Source of the DNA: Devosia pacifica
GTDB lineage: Bacteria; Pseudomonadota; Alphaproteobacteria; Rhizobiales; Devosiaceae
Length of the DNA stretch: 64,000 bases
Direction of reading: 5' to 3'
NCBI RefSeq assembly: GCF_014652635.1
Contig: NZ_BMZE01000002.1
Location: forward strand, 167,562-231,561
The notes under the pieces were generated by a model. The model saw only the letters and a program-made list of their open reading frames with translations. It did no database searches and was not told the origin of the DNA. The position numbers were made by a program, and so were the translations under genes. Below, piece by piece: positions 1-8,266 of the stretch (the first letter of the stretch is position 1; the number at the start of each line of letters is the position of its first letter).

Positions 1-795
1 GTTACCGGAGTTTCCACCGCCATTGCCGTTGCCGCCACCATTCTCATCTGAGCCCACCGCACTGGATCCGCGCGAACCGGAGCGATCCGAGCTCGAACGG
101 GCGACACTGGGCCGGATTTGCGTGCTTGTGCCGGAACTGTTGCTGGCGGATCCGCCCGCCGCAGACGCCTGGGAAATCTGTTCCAGCTGCGCTGGGGTCG
201 CGGCAACACCGTCGAATGTATAAATTTGCGGGGTCTCACCGCGGCTTTCGACGCGCAGCACTTCACCTTCCGACACCCTGGCGGATTGACCGCGTGTGAT
301 GTCGACCCGCACACGGTGGACCGTATCATCGACCTGGACCCGTCCGCGCTCGACCTCGACCTCGGAGCGGCCATTGCGTGAGATCACGGTGAAGCGGGTT
401 CCCTTGACCACGGCTGCAAGGTACGGCGTCTGGACTGCAAAGTGCTGAACGTTCTGAGCCTCGGCATCGATCGTGACCTTGCCGTAGTATTGCTGAACAG
501 TGGTGAACTTACGCTGGCGTGCTTCGCGCACGGCGAGCTGGGTCTCACCCGCCAGTTCGATCCGCTCGGCATCACGCACCAGTTCCACACGCCCGCTTGC
601 CAGTGTGCGGATGACCTGATCGTCAGTGATCACATCGCCAAGCTCGAGCGGTGTCCACGCGGCATCCTGATGAACGAAAACCAGCCCGCGCAGGCTATCT
701 ACCCGCCATTCGCCGGCCAAAGCGCCGCCACACAGTGCGGCGACGAACGCCGCTACGAAGACAAGGCGTGAGAGAATTGTGCGCGGAATGGACAT
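1..795 (-). CDS. FecR domain protein, C-terminus cut by window edge
   Basis: The reverse strand is open from an ATG at 795 to the window edge (265 codons), so the gene is partial. Residues 1-27 look like a Sec signal peptide ending in GGALA. The next ~150 residues have the FecR pattern: a GD-V-TDDQVIRT start, GRVELVR, then LAGETQLAV and later VVKGTRFTVI. From about residue 210 the chain becomes rich in Gly, Ser and Asn, a low-complexity linker. FecR domains in such long secreted proteins are usually periplasmic ligand or scaffold modules rather than anti-sigma factors, and no sigma factor gene is visible here. The downstream domains lie outside the window, so the full function cannot be given. 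Confidence 0.8.
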   Translation of the reverse strand, partial: MSIPRTILSRLVFVAAFVAALCGGALAGEWRVDSLRGLVFVHQDAAWTPLELGDVITDDQVIRTLASGRVELVRDAERIELAGETQLAVREARQRKFTTVQQYYGKVTIDAEAQNVQHFAVQTPYLAAVVKGTRFTVISRNGRSEVEVERGRVQVDDTVHRVRVDITRGQSARVSEGEVLRVESRGETPQIYTFDGVAATPAQLEQISQASAAGGSASNSSGTSTQIRPSVARSSSDRSGSRGSSAVGSDENGGGNGNGGGNSGN

Positions 796-906
796 GGGGG
801 CCTCAATATTACTACTTGGCTCAACCCTACAGCGCATCCATTTCGCCATGATTAATCTTCGATCTGGAATTGTCGACGATCGACAGACGAGGCCTGGTGG
901 AAGGCC

Positions 907-2232
907 CTAGGAGTTTAATTCTTCGCGCACTATCGCCATCGCCTGTTCCAGATCGGGAATTGATACGCCACCGAATGCGAGCCTGATGGCTTGCGGCACT
1001 GCCTCGCCGATGGCAAAGGCGCTGCTCGGGGATACCGCGACGCCCTTTGCTCTCAGGCGCGATACAATCGGCTCGGTACGCTGCCGGCCGGCATTCGGCA
1101 GCCAGGCAAAGCCTGCATTGCGATGCCCGATCAGTTCAGACCCAGCCAATATTTCGCGGCAAAGCGCCTGTCGTTTGGCGCCGTCCACCCGTCGCGCCTC
1201 TTCAGCACGTGAAACGGTGCCGTCTTCTATCCAGCCGGCGAGCAAACCGCTCATGACGGCCGGCGTGTTCCAGGTGGTTGCCCGCATCACTGCGACCAGC
1301 CTTTCCGCCAGTTCCTCCGGCGCGATGACATAGCCCACGCGCAGGCCGGTGCCGAGGCTCTTGGAAAAGCTGCCGACATAGATCGTGCGCTCTGGGGCAA
1401 GGTGCAAAAGGCTCGGCGGCGGATCGGGCTCGAGAAAGGCATAGGCACCATCCTCGATGATCAGCAGATCGTGCTGCCGCGCGATGTCGACGATCCGCTG
1501 TCGGGTGGTCTCGTCCATCACCGAGCCGAGCGGGTTCTGGACGGTTGGCATCAGATAGAGCGCCCGAAGTGTCCGCTCGCAGCAGATGCGCTCGAGCATC
1601 TCGGTGTCCATCACCATTTGCGGTGTTGCCGGCACCGGCACCAGCGACAACCCCTTCAGCGCCGCCACCGAGGCGAACCCGGAATAGGTCAACAGATCCG
1701 TGCCGATCTGATCGCCTCGGTCCATCACCCCAAGGACGGAAAGCGCCAGCCCATGCTGCGCACCCGAGGTGATAATCAGCCGCTCCGGATCGACTGGCCC
1801 AAGCGATCGCGCCGCGTGTCTTGCAAATAGCGATCGCTCGTGCTGGCGACCGGCATGAGGCTGGTAGCGCATCATCGCTTCCAGATCGCCCCCCGCCGCC
1901 AGCCGCTTGAGGCCCGTTCGCAACATTTCGGCATCTGCCGGGTTCGCCGGCACATTGAACACCAGATCGATCAGGCCATCGGCCGCGGCCTGCTGCATGC
2001 CGAGCTTTGCCGGAACACCCGGATCGCGCACAAACACGCCCCTGCCTGCCTCACCGACCACCAAACCTCGCGCCTCGAGCTCGCGATAGACGCGGGTCGC
2101 TGTGGCGAGGGCGATGGTGTGCTCCTCTGCAAACTGACGGTGCGTTGGCAAGCGCGTACCCGGTGGCACTCTGCCGCTGGTAATCTCTTCGGCGACGGCA
2201 TCGGCGAGAACACTGAACGGCGGCTTGGGCAT
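907..2232 (-). CDS. MocR-type regulator (GntR HTH + aminotransferase-like domain)
   Basis: About 441 residues. The N-terminal ~70 residues are a GntR winged helix (ITSGRVPPGTRLPTHRQFA, then TATRVYRELEARGLV). The rest is a fold-type I PLP aminotransferase domain, with the PLP lysine in SFSKSLGTGLRVGYV and the LIIEDGAYAF aspartate. Such MocR proteins use PLP as an effector-sensing cofactor. I chose the ATG at 2232, which has GGAGGAG just before it; a longer frame would run through the promoter and operator. The gene faces the small DUF1127 gene across 90-200 bp containing a 9-bp inverted repeat, so autoregulation plus control of the divergent unit is likely. The metabolic ligand is unknown. Confidence 0.9.
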   Translation of the reverse strand: MPKPPFSVLADAVAEEITSGRVPPGTRLPTHRQFAEEHTIALATATRVYRELEARGLVVGEAGRGVFVRDPGVPAKLGMQQAAADGLIDLVFNVPANPADAEMLRTGLKRLAAGGDLEAMMRYQPHAGRQHERSLFARHAARSLGPVDPERLIITSGAQHGLALSVLGVMDRGDQIGTDLLTYSGFASVAALKGLSLVPVPATPQMVMDTEMLERICCERTLRALYLMPTVQNPLGSVMDETTRQRIVDIARQHDLLIIEDGAYAFLEPDPPPSLLHLAPERTIYVGSFSKSLGTGLRVGYVIAPEELAERLVAVMRATTWNTPAVMSGLLAGWIEDGTVSRAEEARRVDGAKRQALCREILAGSELIGHRNAGFAWLPNAGRQRTEPIVSRLRAKGVAVSPSSAFAIGEAVPQAIRLAFGGVSIPDLEQAMAIVREELNS

Positions 2233-2246
2233 CTCTCCTCCGTACT

Positions 2247-2270
2247 TAGTACAATAAAGTAATTGTACTA
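2247..2270. promoter_or_regulatory. Probable MocR operator: perfect 9-bp inverted repeat
   Basis: TAGTACAAT (2247-2255), six-base spacer, ATTGTACTA (2262-2270). The arms match perfectly and sit 15 bp upstream of the MocR start codon, in the region shared with the divergent small genes. Short AT-rich palindromes at this place are typical binding sites of GntR/MocR regulators. The assignment is inferred from position. Confidence 0.65.
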
Positions 2271-2275
2271 TTTTT

Positions 2276-2291
2276 GGTTTGATGTCAAACC
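2276..2291. promoter_or_regulatory. Second inverted repeat in the MocR/DUF1127 intergenic region
   Basis: GGTTTGA (2276-2282) and TCAAACC (2285-2291) form a perfect 7-bp palindrome with a two-base centre, five bases after the first operator candidate. It could be a second regulator site or part of the rightward promoter. No other role can be read from the sequence. Confidence 0.4.
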
Positions 2292-2321
2292 GAATGGACC
2301 GCTCAGCAAAGGAGTACCGCC

Positions 2322-2435
2322 ATGGCGTTTTCAGCATCACCGACTTGCATTTCGTATCCGCACGAGGCTGCCGCCCTGGCGCGCGCACGCCGGACCGCGC
2401 GCCGCGGCCTCTGGCCGAGGAGATGCCTCAGATGA
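2322..2435 (+). CDS. Possible 37-residue leader ORF, translationally coupled to DUF1127 gene
   Basis: An ATG at 2322 lies 7 bases after a strong ribosome site AAAGGAG (2308-2314) and opens a 37-codon frame. It is Ala/Arg-rich in its second half and ends in TGA at 2433-2435, overlapping the ATG (2432) of the DUF1127 gene as ATGA. The peptide resembles no family I know. The strong ribosome site and the exact stop/start overlap suggest a leader whose translation feeds the downstream gene. It could instead be chance. Confidence 0.4.
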   Translation: MAFSASPTCISYPHEAAALARARRTARRGLWPRRCLR

Positions 2436-2695
2436 GCCGGTTTCCATCTCTCGCACGTCTGGTGAAGCTCTTACGCCTAGCCCACTCGATTCAGCGTCAG
2501 CGCAGTGCCTTGCTCGATCTCGACGATCACCTTCTCGACGATATCGCAGTCAGCCGAAAAGCCGCCCGCGCCGAGGGTCGGCGCAGAGTGTGGGACCTGC
2601 CCGAGGCGGTGCGATCCCGCGATGAGGTTGGCGGCTCGGCAGAACGTTTCGGCCAAAGCGCCCCAAACACTGATCCCGCGCCTAGCGCTCGCTAA
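2432..2695 (+). CDS. DUF1127 (YjiS-like) small protein
   Basis: 87 residues from the ATG at 2432; GAGGAG lies 9 bases upstream, and an in-frame ATG at 2423 is too close to it. Residues ~12-50 carry the DUF1127 pattern: a basic helix followed by LLDLDDHLLDDIAVSRKAA, comparable to the usual L-DD-LL-DIG-TR motif. The C-terminal ~35 residues are an extension of unknown role. In alphaproteobacteria DUF1127 proteins are small RNA-binding or stress-linked factors; phosphate, carbon and motility effects are reported for some. Its place opposite the MocR gene suggests that regulator controls it. The 3' end overlaps the convergent LysE gene by 14 bases. Confidence 0.7.
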   Translation: MSRFPSLARLVKLLRLAHSIQRQRSALLDLDDHLLDDIAVSRKAARAEGRRRVWDLPEAVRSRDEVGGSAERFGQSAPNTDPAPSAR

Positions 2696-3293
2696 GCGCC
2701 AGCTTTGCGCCAAGGGCAACGAACGCCGCGGCAAAGCTGCGGCGCATCCACGCCATCACTGCCGGCCGCGTTATGATCTGCGTGCGCATCGCGGCCGCGA
2801 ATATCCCGTAGGCGGCAAAAACCAGAAACGTCGCCAGCATGAACACGGCGCTCAATTCCAGCATGCGCAGCATGGCGTTCGGGGTTGTCGTCGGCACGAA
2901 CTGCGGCAGAAACGCGAAGAAGAAGATCGACAGCTTGGGATTGAGGATGTTGATCAGGATCGATTCAACGATCACCTTGGCTGCAGGCTTTTCCGCCTGA
3001 TTCGCCTCAACGCTGAGCCCGCCCGTCTCCTTTAGTGTCGCCCATGCCGTATAGAGCAGATACGCGACCCCGAGATATTTGATGATCTCGAAGGCCAGGG
3101 CGCTGGTATGCAGAATCGCCGCCAATCCGGTGATCGCGGCGAGCATGTGCGGCACGATGCCGAGTGTGCAGCCAAACGCGGCCCACAGGCTCGCCCGTCG
3201 GCCGCGTCCGAGCCCCGCCGCAATCGTGTAGATCGCGCCAGTTCCGGGCGCGGCCACCACCACCAGAGTCGTAATCAAGAATTCGATGCTCAT
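2682..3293 (-). CDS. LysE/RhtB family amino-acid exporter
   Basis: 203 residues, the normal size of the family, with about six hydrophobic segments. It begins with the family pattern of a first membrane helix followed by APGTGAIYTIAAGLGRGRR, and has the conserved ILINILNPKLSIFFFAFLPQF segment in the middle. LysE/RhtB proteins export amino acids or derivatives across the inner membrane by proton exchange; the substrate cannot be predicted. The start ATG at 3293 is 43 bases from the divergent NTPase start. Confidence 0.9.
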   Translation of the reverse strand: MSIEFLITTLVVVAAPGTGAIYTIAAGLGRGRRASLWAAFGCTLGIVPHMLAAITGLAAILHTSALAFEIIKYLGVAYLLYTAWATLKETGGLSVEANQAEKPAAKVIVESILINILNPKLSIFFFAFLPQFVPTTTPNAMLRMLELSAVFMLATFLVFAAYGIFAAAMRTQIITRPAVMAWMRRSFAAAFVALGAKLALSER

Positions 3294-3336
3294 GTCAGCC
3301 TATCGGTGTCGATCAACCGCATCTAGGGGCGAAGCA

Positions 3337-3918
3337 ATGCAAGAATGCAAGCCGCAGGGAGACAAAGACGTGCAATCAGTTTCTGACGCGTCCCAACACA
3401 TCGTGCTGTCCGGCTGCTCGGGTGGCGGAAAATCCACTTTGCTCGTCGAACTGGCACGACGCGGCTACGAAACGGTTGCGGAGCCGGGCCGCCGGATCGT
3501 CGAGGACGAGCTGAGCGGTTCAGGAGATGCGCTGCCATGGGTGGATCTTGCGGCCTTTGCAAGGCGCGCCATCGCGCTGGCCCGACATGATCGCGCGGCG
3601 CATGCGGCGCAGTACGGGCCGGTCTTTTACGACAGGAGCCTGATCGATGCCGCAGCGGCCCTTGAGTACGCAACGGGCGAGCCGGCGGTCCGCGCGCTTG
3701 GCTCAAGAGCGCAGTACCATCGGCAGGTCTTCATGGCGCCACCCTGGCCTGAGCTCTTCGCCCGTGACGACGCGCGCCGACATGACCTCGACAGCGCAGT
3801 TGCTGAATATCAGCGCCTGCTCTCCGCCTATGGCAGTCTCGGTTATCAGACGATCCTCTTGCCCAAGATTAGCGTATCGGAGCGCGCCGACTTCGTTCTG
3901 TCGCATCTCGAGCAATGA
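3337..3918 (+). CDS. AAA_28-type small ATPase/NTPase
   Basis: About 193 residues from the ATG at 3337, preceded by a GGGGCGAAG ribosome-site-like stretch. A Walker A motif GCSGGGKST is at residues 26-34, followed by ELARRGYETVAEPGRRIVEDE and later VFYDRSLIDAAAALEYATG, the arrangement of the small AAA_28 family of kinase-like ATPases. These resemble nucleotide or small-molecule kinases, but few have known substrates. It stands alone between the LysE exporter and the decarboxylase. An upstream in-frame ATG at 3286 would overlap the divergent LysE gene, so it was not used. Confidence 0.8.
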   Translation: MQECKPQGDKDVQSVSDASQHIVLSGCSGGGKSTLLVELARRGYETVAEPGRRIVEDELSGSGDALPWVDLAAFARRAIALARHDRAAHAAQYGPVFYDRSLIDAAAALEYATGEPAVRALGSRAQYHRQVFMAPPWPELFARDDARRHDLDSAVAEYQRLLSAYGSLGYQTILLPKISVSERADFVLSHLEQ

Positions 3919-3975
3919 AGGGCGGTGACAGAGCTTTCCCTTGCCACGCGGATGCTCTAGACACGCGCCGCAACA

Positions 3976-5262
3976 GTGGCGACGAAAGACCGTAGCGTGA
4001 CACGACCAACCATCCTGCAACCGGAGACGATCGAGGCGGCGCTGACCGCCGTCAGCCGCGTTGGAACACCGCTCTGGCTTTATGACGCTGAAGCCATCCG
4101 GCAACGGGTACGGAAGGTCTCGGCGTTCGAATGCGTTCGCTATGCACAAAAGGCCAATAGCAACACCCATATCCTTCGCCTTCTGCGCGAAATGGGGGTG
4201 ATGGTCGATGCGGTGTCGCTGGGCGAGATCGAGCGCGCGCTGCGCGCCGGCTACGTGCCGGGCACGCCAGCGCACGAGATCGTCTTTACAGCCGACATCA
4301 TCGATGAAGCGACGCTGGCCCGGGTAATCGAGCTGCGCATCCCGGTGAATTGCGGCTCGCCGGACATGGTGAAACAAATTGGCGAGGCGGCGCCCGGCCA
4401 TGCGGTCTGGCTGCGGCTCAACCCCGGGTTCGGGCATGGGCACAACCGCAAGACCAACACTGGCGGCCCCTCCAGCAAGCACGGCATCTGGCATGATGAG
4501 CTCGAAGAGAGCCTGAAGCTCATCGACAAGCATGGCCTCAAGCTTGTCGGGCTTCACATGCATATCGGCTCCGGCGTTGATTATTCGCATCTGCATCGCG
4601 TCTGTGACAGCATGCTGGATGCGGTGCGGCAGGCCAATCGGCCGCTAGAGGCGATCTCGGCGGGCGGCGGGCTTTCGGTGCCCTATGCGCCCGGCGAGCC
4701 GGAAATCGATATTGCTGAGTATCATGCATCCTGGGAGAAGGCGCGCGCCGAGGCAGAACGCATCACCGGCAGCCCGATCAAGCTGGAACTCGAGCCCGGC
4801 CGCTACCTCGTCGGCAATGCCGGTGTCCTTATTGCCGAGGTTCGTGCCATCAAGCGCGTTGCCGACAAGCATTTCGTCCTGATCGATGCGGGCTTCAACG
4901 ATCTGGCGCGGCCCATTCTTTATGGCAGCTACCACGAGATCTGCTTCGTCACGCCCGAGGGACACGAGGTGACGGGGCCGACGCATCCTGTCGCCGTCGC
5001 CGGGCCCTTATGTGAGGCCGGCGATGTGTTCACCCAAAAGGATGGCGGCTTCGTCGAGTTTCGCGAGCTGGCTCTGCCAAAAGTCGGAGATATCGCAATC
5101 CTGCGCGATACCGGCGCCTACGGCGCGACGATGTCCTCGAACTACAACACCCGGCCGCTTGCGGCCGAGGTGCTGCGCGACAATGGCGTGCTCACGCTGA
5201 TCCGCAAGCGTCAAACGGTCGCGCAGCTGCTCGATCTCGAGGATAATGGCGGCCCGCTCTAG
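3976..5262 (+). CDS. lysA: Diaminopimelate decarboxylase, gamma-proteobacterial (E. coli) type
   Basis: 428 residues; fold-type III PLP enzyme that converts meso-diaminopimelate to lysine. The PLP lysine is in YAQKAN (K59). Other signatures are GFGHGHNRKTNTGG, HMHIGSGVDY, SAGGGLSVPY, LELEPGRYLVG, AGPLCEAGDVFTQ with the substrate-contacting Cys/Glu, and TGAYGATMSSNYN. These line up closely with the LysA of E. coli rather than with the argH-linked LysA usual in Hyphomicrobiales, so it may be a second, acquired copy. No ATG fits: the frame starts at a GTG (3976), with another GTG at 3997, and neither has a strong ribosome site. It stands alone in the same direction as the helicase. Confidence 0.9.
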   Translation: MATKDRSVTRPTILQPETIEAALTAVSRVGTPLWLYDAEAIRQRVRKVSAFECVRYAQKANSNTHILRLLREMGVMVDAVSLGEIERALRAGYVPGTPAHEIVFTADIIDEATLARVIELRIPVNCGSPDMVKQIGEAAPGHAVWLRLNPGFGHGHNRKTNTGGPSSKHGIWHDELEESLKLIDKHGLKLVGLHMHIGSGVDYSHLHRVCDSMLDAVRQANRPLEAISAGGGLSVPYAPGEPEIDIAEYHASWEKARAEAERITGSPIKLELEPGRYLVGNAGVLIAEVRAIKRVADKHFVLIDAGFNDLARPILYGSYHEICFVTPEGHEVTGPTHPVAVAGPLCEAGDVFTQKDGGFVEFRELALPKVGDIAILRDTGAYGATMSSNYNTRPLAAEVLRDNGVLTLIRKRQTVAQLLDLEDNGGPL

Positions 5263-5334
5263 GCGCCCCCCCGCAAGTTATTAGGTTTCCGCACTGGTGC
5301 TGTGGTATGCGGCGCGTTCACAGAGGTCGCAGAT

Positions 5335-7170
5335 ATGGCACTACCCCCCGACGCCGGCTCGATGCCGGCTCCCGTTCATCCCGCACTTTCATCTGCGCTC
5401 GAGGCGCGCGGCTACAGCCAGCTGACGCCTGTGCAGATGGAGATGGCGCATCAGGGAGACAGCGCTGAGGATCTGTTGGTCTCGGCCCAGACTGGTTCGG
5501 GCAAGACCGTCGCCTTCGGCATCGCCATTGCCGCAACGCTGCTCGGCACGGATCAGGCGTTCGGCCCTGCCGGTGCTCCGCTGGGACTGATCATCGCGCC
5601 GACACGCGAGCTTGCCATACAGGTGCAGCGCGAACTCGATTGGCTCTATCACGATGCCAATGTGCGCACCGCAACCTGTGTCGGCGGCATGGATGCGCGC
5701 GATGAACGCCGGGCCCTCGCCCATGGCGCACATATAGTTGTCGGCACGCCAGGGCGCTTGCGTGATCATATCACCCGCGGCGCGCTCGATCTCGGTGCGG
5801 TGCGCGCCGTGGTTCTCGACGAAGCCGATGAGATGCTCGATCTCGGGTTTCGCGAAGATCTCGAATTCATCCTTGGCTCCGCTCCTGAGGAACGCCGGAC
5901 GCTGATGTTTTCCGCGACGGTGCCGCGCGGCATCGCCGATCTCGCCAAGACATTCCAGAAGGACGCGCGGCGGGTCGCAGTCACCGCGGCAACCGATCAG
6001 CATGCCGATATCGAATACCAGTTGATGTTCGTTCGCCGCGACGAGCGCGAACACGCCATCATCAATACGCTGCTGAATTCCGACAGCGGCAGCGCGCTGG
6101 TTTTCTGCCACACGCGCGAAGCGGTGCGTCACCTGACAGCACGCCTCGGGAACCGTGGGTTCTCGGTCGTGTCGCTGTCCGGCGAAATGGCGCAATCGGA
6201 GCGCTCCAACGCCCTACAGGCCATGCGCGATGGGCGTGCCCATGTCTGTGTTGCGACAGACGTTGCCGCGCGCGGTATCGATCTGCCCAATCTCGACCTG
6301 GTGATCCACGCCGATGTGCCCAGCAATCCAGCGACCCTGCTGCACCGCTCCGGACGCACCGGTCGTGCTGGCCGCAAGGGCATATGCGTTCTCATCGTCC
6401 CGGAACACCGCGGCAACGCAGCACGCCGGGTGTTGTCGCTGGCCAAGCTGACAGCCACGGAACGATCGGCACCGGGCATCGCCGAAATCGAGGCGCGCTA
6501 CCGCCGCGACATCATGGAGACGGCGCGCTCGACAAATGAGCCCGACGAGGATGAAGCCGTGTTCGTTCGGGAACTGCTCGGCACGGTCTCGCCCGAGAAA
6601 ATCGCGGCCGCCTTCGTGCGTCAGCAATTGCTGGCCCGGCCGGTGCCGGAGGATCTCGCGCCGTTGCCGCTTGCCGAACTCAAATCCAAGCGCTCGAAAC
6701 GCGAGCGCACGAACGAATTCGAGCGCGGCGCCAAGCACGATACCAAACAAGTCCGCGAGCCGCGCCCCGCCGACATGCAGGGTGGTGTCTGGTTCACGCT
6801 GTCGATCGGGCGCAAGCAGCGGGCCGATCCGAAATGGCTGCTGCCGATGATCTGCAAGGCTGGGGGCGTCACGAAGCGCGACGTCGGCTCGATCAGGATC
6901 GAGGATACGCAGACCCGGTTCGAGATTGCAGCCGACAAGGCAGCTGCCTTCACGGCAAAGGTCAGCCAGCCCGGCGTTCTTGAGCGCGGTGCCGTCATTA
7001 CCCCGGAGGGTGGCGTACAGCCCGACCGTTCAACCAAGCCGAAGCCTTACAAAGGCGCAAAACCAGGTGGCAAGCCGACCGGCAAGAAGCCGCAACATCG
7101 CGGCAAGGCCGCTTCGCCGGCCGGCGAGCAGCCACGCAAGCAGAAGCCCAAGGCAAAGCGCCCGCGCTAG
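5335..7170 (+). CDS. DEAD-box RNA helicase with DbpA RNA-binding domain
   Basis: 611 residues from the ATG at 5335 (AGAGG upstream). Motifs in order: Q-motif region YSQLTPVQ, AQTGSGKT (51-58), APTRELAIQ, VGTPGRL, DEAD (162-165), SAT, ATDVAARGIDLPNLDLVIH and HRSGRTGRAG. After a linker comes a DbpA/CsdA-type RNA-binding domain (VWFTLSIGRKQRADPKWLL to RFEIAADKA), then a Lys/Pro-rich basic tail of about 50 residues that probably adds nonspecific RNA binding. This layout matches DeaD/CsdA-like helicases used for ribosome assembly and mRNA turnover, often in the cold. The gene looks monocistronic. Confidence 0.93.
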   Translation: MALPPDAGSMPAPVHPALSSALEARGYSQLTPVQMEMAHQGDSAEDLLVSAQTGSGKTVAFGIAIAATLLGTDQAFGPAGAPLGLIIAPTRELAIQVQRELDWLYHDANVRTATCVGGMDARDERRALAHGAHIVVGTPGRLRDHITRGALDLGAVRAVVLDEADEMLDLGFREDLEFILGSAPEERRTLMFSATVPRGIADLAKTFQKDARRVAVTAATDQHADIEYQLMFVRRDEREHAIINTLLNSDSGSALVFCHTREAVRHLTARLGNRGFSVVSLSGEMAQSERSNALQAMRDGRAHVCVATDVAARGIDLPNLDLVIHADVPSNPATLLHRSGRTGRAGRKGICVLIVPEHRGNAARRVLSLAKLTATERSAPGIAEIEARYRRDIMETARSTNEPDEDEAVFVRELLGTVSPEKIAAAFVRQQLLARPVPEDLAPLPLAELKSKRSKRERTNEFERGAKHDTKQVREPRPADMQGGVWFTLSIGRKQRADPKWLLPMICKAGGVTKRDVGSIRIEDTQTRFEIAADKAAAFTAKVSQPGVLERGAVITPEGGVQPDRSTKPKPYKGAKPGGKPTGKKPQHRGKAASPAGEQPRKQKPKAKRPR

Positions 7171-7191
7171 GCCCTGGGATTCCGCGCCTTG

Positions 7192-8250
7192 CTATAGCTT
7201 GACGGAGACGCCGGTTCTGACGCTTTCGTCGGCGGCCAGGCAGATGTTGAGCGAGGTCACCGCATCGTTCATGTGCCGCTCGAGGTCTATATCCTCGGTG
7301 ATGGCGCGATACACGAAATCCTGTTCGCGATCACACAGGCCCTGATGATCCGGCTCGCCATGCATGTCGAGCCAGTCATCGGGCTGCGCCGGCTGGTTGT
7401 CGGCATCGAGCGCTGCGTGATGAACGCGAATGCGCGACGTCTGGGTGTGCGCGTTTATGTCGGCAGAGGCAGCACCCTCTTCCATGACGATCGAGACCGC
7501 GCCATTGGGGGACATGACATCTTTGACGAAAAAGGCCGTCTCCGAGATCATCGGCCCCCAGGCCGCCTCGTACCAACCGACGCTTCCATCATCGAACAGC
7601 ACCTGGAACTGGCCGTAATTGTACATGCCTGGGGGCAGCCCCGCGGCAAGCGTTGCGCCCATGCCGCGCACTTCCACCGGCTTGGCATCGGTGATCTGGC
7701 ACATCACGTCGACATAGTGCACGCCGCAATCAACGATAGGCGATGTCGTCAGCATGATCGATTGATGGATTTCCCATGCCGCCCCGCTCGACTGCTGGTT
7801 GAGATTCATGCGGAAAACATAGGGCCCGCCTAGCTTGCGCGATTCCTCGATCAGCCGCATCCAGGACGGATGGTGGCGCAGGATATAGCCGACGATCAGC
7901 TTGCGCCCGTGTTGCTGCGCCGCATCGACGACACGCCTGGCATCCTCTACCGTTGCCGCGAGCGGCTTTTCGACGAACACATGCGCGCCCGCCTCGATCG
8001 CTGCGACCGCATAGTCGGCATGGGTGTTGGTGTGCGTCGAGATCGACACCACGTCGGGCTTGAACTCCTCGAGCGCAGCGAGGAAATCGCTGCGTACCGG
8101 GTAGCCAGATAGCGCCTCAGGCAGCTTCGGGGCCGAGCGGTTGACCAGCCCAACCACTTCGAAGCCGGGATGGGTGTGATAGGCGGTGGCGTGGCTCTTG
8201 CCCATCTGGCCCAGTCCGACGACGAGCACCTTTAGCGGCGAATTGGTCAT
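7192..8250 (-). CDS. Gfo/Idh/MocA family sugar/cyclitol dehydrogenase
   Basis: 352 residues from the ATG at 8250, with GGGAGC upstream; an upstream extension to 8304 would overlap the GMC gene. The N-terminal Rossmann domain carries VVGLGQMGKSHA, and the family signature VFVEKPLA follows. In the second domain the catalytic Asp/His pair sits in DCGVHYVD. Members oxidise or reduce sugars, inositols or glycosides with NAD(P). It lies 16 bases downstream of the GMC oxidase gene, in one operon. With the two TIM-barrel genes next door it could act on a 3-keto sugar or a cyclitol; this is inferred from context. Confidence 0.9.
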   Translation of the reverse strand: MTNSPLKVLVVGLGQMGKSHATAYHTHPGFEVVGLVNRSAPKLPEALSGYPVRSDFLAALEEFKPDVVSISTHTNTHADYAVAAIEAGAHVFVEKPLAATVEDARRVVDAAQQHGRKLIVGYILRHHPSWMRLIEESRKLGGPYVFRMNLNQQSSGAAWEIHQSIMLTTSPIVDCGVHYVDVMCQITDAKPVEVRGMGATLAAGLPPGMYNYGQFQVLFDDGSVGWYEAAWGPMISETAFFVKDVMSPNGAVSIVMEEGAASADINAHTQTSRIRVHHAALDADNQPAQPDDWLDMHGEPDHQGLCDREQDFVYRAITEDIDLERHMNDAVTSLNICLAADESVRTGVSVKL

Positions 8251-8266
8251 AGTTTTGCTCCCGAGT

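Noticed and set aside
801-906. A weak hairpin (GGCCT with AGGCC) after the MocR stop
   Set aside because: The stem is only five pairs and lacks a T-run, so it is not called a terminator.
3703-4596. A 297-codon minus-strand frame opposite lysA
   Set aside because: Antisense to a gene with every catalytic motif of diaminopimelate decarboxylase; no recognisable protein.
5389-6195. A 268-codon minus-strand frame opposite the helicase
   Set aside because: Composition artefact; the plus strand carries all DEAD-box motifs.
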